A stretch of DNA of 64,000 nt from a virus: positions 1-64,000 of IMG/VR virus record IMGVR_UViG_3300017917_000321, one strand, 5' to 3'. The translations under genes were made by a program, and so were the position numbers. A model generated the notes under the pieces. That model saw nothing but the letters and a program-made list of their open reading frames with translations, searched no databases and had not been told where the DNA came from. Every line of letters begins with the position of its first letter. Within the stretch, counting starts at the first letter, position 1. Positions 62,113 through 64,000 of this stretch are shown piece after piece.

Positions 62113-63348
62113 TTATCCTAGTACAACCCAAGCTGTACCATTGTAACCTTTAAATTCGTTAGTTGTGCTATCAAAGACAATCCAACCTGCTTCCGGACTT
62201 GATGGCAAACTACCTGTTGCGTATCCAGTTGCTTTAAATACTGGAGCAGTAAATACACCGGCTGTGCTAAATGTTGCCTTCTTAAATGCTGCTGGATTTG
62301 GTCCATTTGGCATAGTTAGTTCCATAAGTGACTGAGGTGCAGTTGATACACCGTCACTTGGAGTTACTAGTTTAACATTGATAAGACCTAGTGTAGCAGA
62401 TATAGTTCCTACTGGGGTAAGTGCTAGACCGTTGAATCTTATATTACCTGCACTATCTCCTGAATCAAGAGCAACAGTACTAACTGTGCTGCTTGAAATA
62501 GCATTTAATACTAAGTGAGGACCATTTTGTCCGTTACTAGAAGAATCAATTCTAATGCCAGGATCTGTATAAGGATTGACACATACTAGTGCTGGACCAA
62601 CCGGTCCACCTATACCATTAATTTCGACACTACCTAATGAACTAGTAATAGTATCATTAACAATTGAAATTACTCCATTGGAAAGAATTCTATTAGTTCC
62701 GTCAACTAAAATAGTACTATCTTCACCTGCTACAGAACCTTTAAATGTTCCGTAGTGCTCGTCATTATTGCCATTGACTAAAAGTCTGCCATGTATTGAC
62801 GAAATATTACCTGTTACATTGCCTGTTACATTGCCTGTTACATTGCCTGTTACATTACCAGTTACATTACCAGTTAAGTTGCCAGTGACATTGCCACTAA
62901 CATCACCAGTTACATTACCAGTTAGATCTCCAAAGAAATCTGCATACATGCGTTGATTATAACTGTCAACAAGTATAGCAACACCGTCTGGTGTCCTAAC
63001 TGATCCTAAAAATACTCTGGTATCACTATTTAGAACAGGATCACCGACAGAGTCTTCAAGATCTATATAATAGCTGCCGCCGGGTGTTGTTGGTGATGAT
63101 TCTGGCGAAGCAATCCAGTCAGTACCGTCATAACGTAGAACATCACCTTCTTGCGGTGTAAGTGTTAGATCAACATCGGAAAGATCGTCTAGTCCGTACA
63201 CAGCTCCTGTGTTAACTAGTATTCCGCCTATAGTAGTACCGTCACCAATCCATAAACGTTTGGTATCAGTTGTGTAGATAAGCTCGCCTTCAGCAGGCGT
63301 TATCAGCTGGCGCTGTGTATCTGTTCCGCGTCTAAGACGTAATGCCAT
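62113..63348 (-). CDS. Tail fibre protein with Mtd-like N-terminal domain and GNVT repeats
   Basis: About 411 residues from ATG 63348, which follows GGGAG by 10 nt. The TTG at 63363 is unlikely. The start 'MALRLRRGTDTQRQLITPAE' and 'GELIYTTDTKRLWIGDGTT' match the N-terminal domain of the major tropism determinant and other phage fibre proteins. Residues about 140-180 hold ten 4-residue units, mainly GNVT, coded by a 12-bp tandem repeat. The C-terminus 'GWIVFDSTTNEFKGYNGTAW' is a typical fibre end. It has a T4-type late promoter and terminator, so it forms its own unit. A fibre or tail decoration role is probable. Confidence 0.8.
   Translation of the reverse strand: MALRLRRGTDTQRQLITPAEGELIYTTDTKRLWIGDGTTIGGILVNTGAVYGLDDLSDVDLTLTPQEGDVLRYDGTDWIASPESSPTTPGGSYYIDLEDSVGDPVLNSDTRVFLGSVRTPDGVAILVDSYNQRMYADFFGDLTGNVTGDVSGNVTGNLTGNVTGNVTGNVTGNVTGNVTGNISSIHGRLLVNGNNDEHYGTFKGSVAGEDSTILVDGTNRILSNGVISIVNDTITSSLGSVEINGIGGPVGPALVCVNPYTDPGIRIDSSSNGQNGPHLVLNAISSSTVSTVALDSGDSAGNIRFNGLALTPVGTISATLGLINVKLVTPSDGVSTAPQSLMELTMPNGPNPAAFKKATFSTAGVFTAPVFKATGYATGSLPSSPEAGWIVFDSTTNEFKGYNGTAWVVLG
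62807..62926 (-). repeat. Ten-unit 12-bp tandem repeat in the Mtd-like fibre gene
   Basis: Ten 12-base units run from 62807 to 62926; the three at 62819-62854 are identical (TTGCCTGTTACA), with others differing by a few bases. They encode GNVT-type units of a fibre shaft. Such arrays change length easily. Confidence 0.9.
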
Positions 63349-63379
63349 TCGAGTAACTCCCAATATACTTTATTACAAG

Positions 63380-63387
63380 TATTTATG
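63380..63387 (-). promoter_or_regulatory. T4-type late promoter (CATAAATA, minus strand)
   Basis: CATAAATA on the minus strand ends 31 nt before the ATG at 63348. It partly overlaps a 6-bp hairpin (ATGCCT, loop AAA, AGGCAT) that directly follows the stop of the upstream gene. Confidence 0.65.
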
Positions 63388-63399
63388 CCTTTTAGGCAT

Positions 63400-63711
63400 T
63401 TACTTAGGGCGTTTCATAAAGCGTTTTGTACGCTCTTGTACGTCTTTTTTGACCTTTTGCGTATTAAGATTAAAGTCCACGCTCTCAATAAGTTCGTCGT
63501 GTTCTTTGAAGAATTCGTCTAGAATTTCTTCTACAGCTTCTAACGTAGTACCGCGGCGTCTACGCAGATCAATATTCCACTGTCTACCGTCTTTAAAATG
63601 TACGTTTACACCCTGCAAATACTCAATAGGTATAGCTTTAATTTCTACATCTTCAAATATTTCGGGCCAGTGATCAATAATTTCTTGCGGTAATTTGTTG
63701 TTTTTAGGCAC
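63400..63711 (-). CDS. Small conserved phage protein, function unknown
   Basis: The 103-residue protein is basic and acidic in blocks: 'LPQEIIDHWPEIFEDVEIKA', 'VHFKDGRQWNIDLRRRRGTT' and a helical, lysine-rich end 'VKKDVQERTKRFMKR'. I recall a related protein in marine T4-like phages as uncharacterised. No membrane segments or cysteines. It overlaps the next gene upstream by 8 bases, so the two are coupled. It may bind nucleic acid or a partner; no function can be given. Confidence 0.6.
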   Translation of the reverse strand: MPKNNKLPQEIIDHWPEIFEDVEIKAIPIEYLQGVNVHFKDGRQWNIDLRRRRGTTLEAVEEILDEFFKEHDELIESVDFNLNTQKVKKDVQERTKRFMKRPK

Positions 63712-64000
63712 TTGGTTCAGATGACTTTTTCTTGGTAGGAGATAGCTTTTCAGCTTCTTCTCTTAGACGCTTGGCTTCTTTATAGAGCCTATCAGCATCA
63801 CTACGATATTTAGCCGCAAGGGCATCATCTGAAAGTGGTTGTTCGTTACTTGCAAATGCTTCAAAAGTTTCTGGAGTAGCAGCCGCAACTGGAGCAGCTT
63901 TTGGTGCTTCATTAACATTAGCTGGCTTTACTGCTAGATCAGCTACCGAAACACCTTTTTGCTGAGCAACCATCTCATTTAGTTCTTTAAGAGAAATGGT
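63704..64000 (-). CDS. Small charged protein, 5' partial at the right edge
   Basis: The ATG at 63973 is followed by 89 residues, but the frame stays open to the edge (codons for TISLKELNE come before it), so the gene probably starts outside the window. It has an Ala/Pro-rich middle and a C-terminal helical stretch 'ADRLYKEAKRLREEAEKL' of coiled-coil type. The function is unknown. It is coupled with the downstream gene by an 8-base overlap. Confidence 0.55.
   Translation of the reverse strand, partial: TISLKELNEMVAQQKGVSVADLAVKPANVNEAPKAAPVAAATPETFEAFASNEQPLSDDALAAKYRSDADRLYKEAKRLREEAEKLSPTKKKSSEPSA

Noticed and set aside
62807-62926. Regular short repeats, possible CRISPR
   Set aside because: Units are 12 bp without spacers and are in-frame codons for GNVT repeats, so this is a coding tandem repeat.
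1-64000. tRNA genes, integrases, insertion sequences or attachment sites
   Set aside because: No cloverleaf, recombinase motif or terminal inverted repeats were seen. All gaps are below about 105 bases.

Overview
The window looks like part of the genome of a large, tailed, T4-like (myovirus) marine phage. The evidence is an AT-rich sequence, nearly gapless coding with many ATGA stop/start overlaps, T4-type late promoters (xATAAATA), a giant tail-associated protein, several tail-fibre proteins with phage-specific domains, and small proteins of kinds I recall from marine T4-like cyanophages and pelagiphages. I see no tRNA, integrase, CRISPR array or insertion sequence, and no gap longer than about 105 bases. 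The host (cyanobacterium, SAR11 or another marine bacterium) cannot be fixed from this window.

Layout. 1-22.9 kb (+): virion genes. These are a giant structural protein of more than 4,900 residues that is open at the left edge, a small putative baseplate/fibre protein, three fibre proteins with a shared N-terminal module (one with a tail-collar end, one with a Peptidase_G2-like self-cleavage end), and a pair of paralogous virion proteins. A strong hairpin closes the block. 23.0-47.2 kb (+): a dense run of small-molecule, glycan and peptide-modifying enzymes. It holds glycosyltransferase-like proteins, SGNH hydrolases, a UDP-sugar dehydrogenase, two PP-loop ATPases, an isochorismatase-like protein, a nitronate-monooxygenase-like protein, a sulfotransferase-like protein, a methyltransferase, a 2-oxoglutarate/Fe(II) oxygenase and seven radical SAM proteins. 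47.2-51.0 kb (-): a radical SAM protein, a small APH-like kinase and two tandem eight-repeat beta-propellers, with a sigma70-like promoter. 51.1-59.3 kb (+): a ninth radical SAM protein, four more 2OG/Fe(II) oxygenases (one with two domains), a small SDR, a tyrosine-phosphatase-like protein and a flavin-dependent halogenase. 59.3-62.1 kb (-): an unknown protein, a miniature ANL adenylation domain, a third SGNH protein and a further oxygenase. 62.1-64.0 kb (-): a fibre protein with an Mtd-like N-terminus and two small conserved phage proteins.

Taken together, the middle 39 kb encodes nine radical SAM proteins, seven HxD...H oxygenase domains, a halogenase, a sulfotransferase-like protein, an adenylation module and about six glycosyltransferase-like proteins, directly downstream of the fibre genes and partly under late promoters. 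My inference, not something the sequence proves, is a phage-encoded chemical tailoring island. It could decorate the fibres or giant tail protein, remodel the host surface, or build a small molecule. A regular late-promoter spacing (motif end 29-31 nt before the ATG at six genes) suggests that part of the island is expressed with the virion genes.
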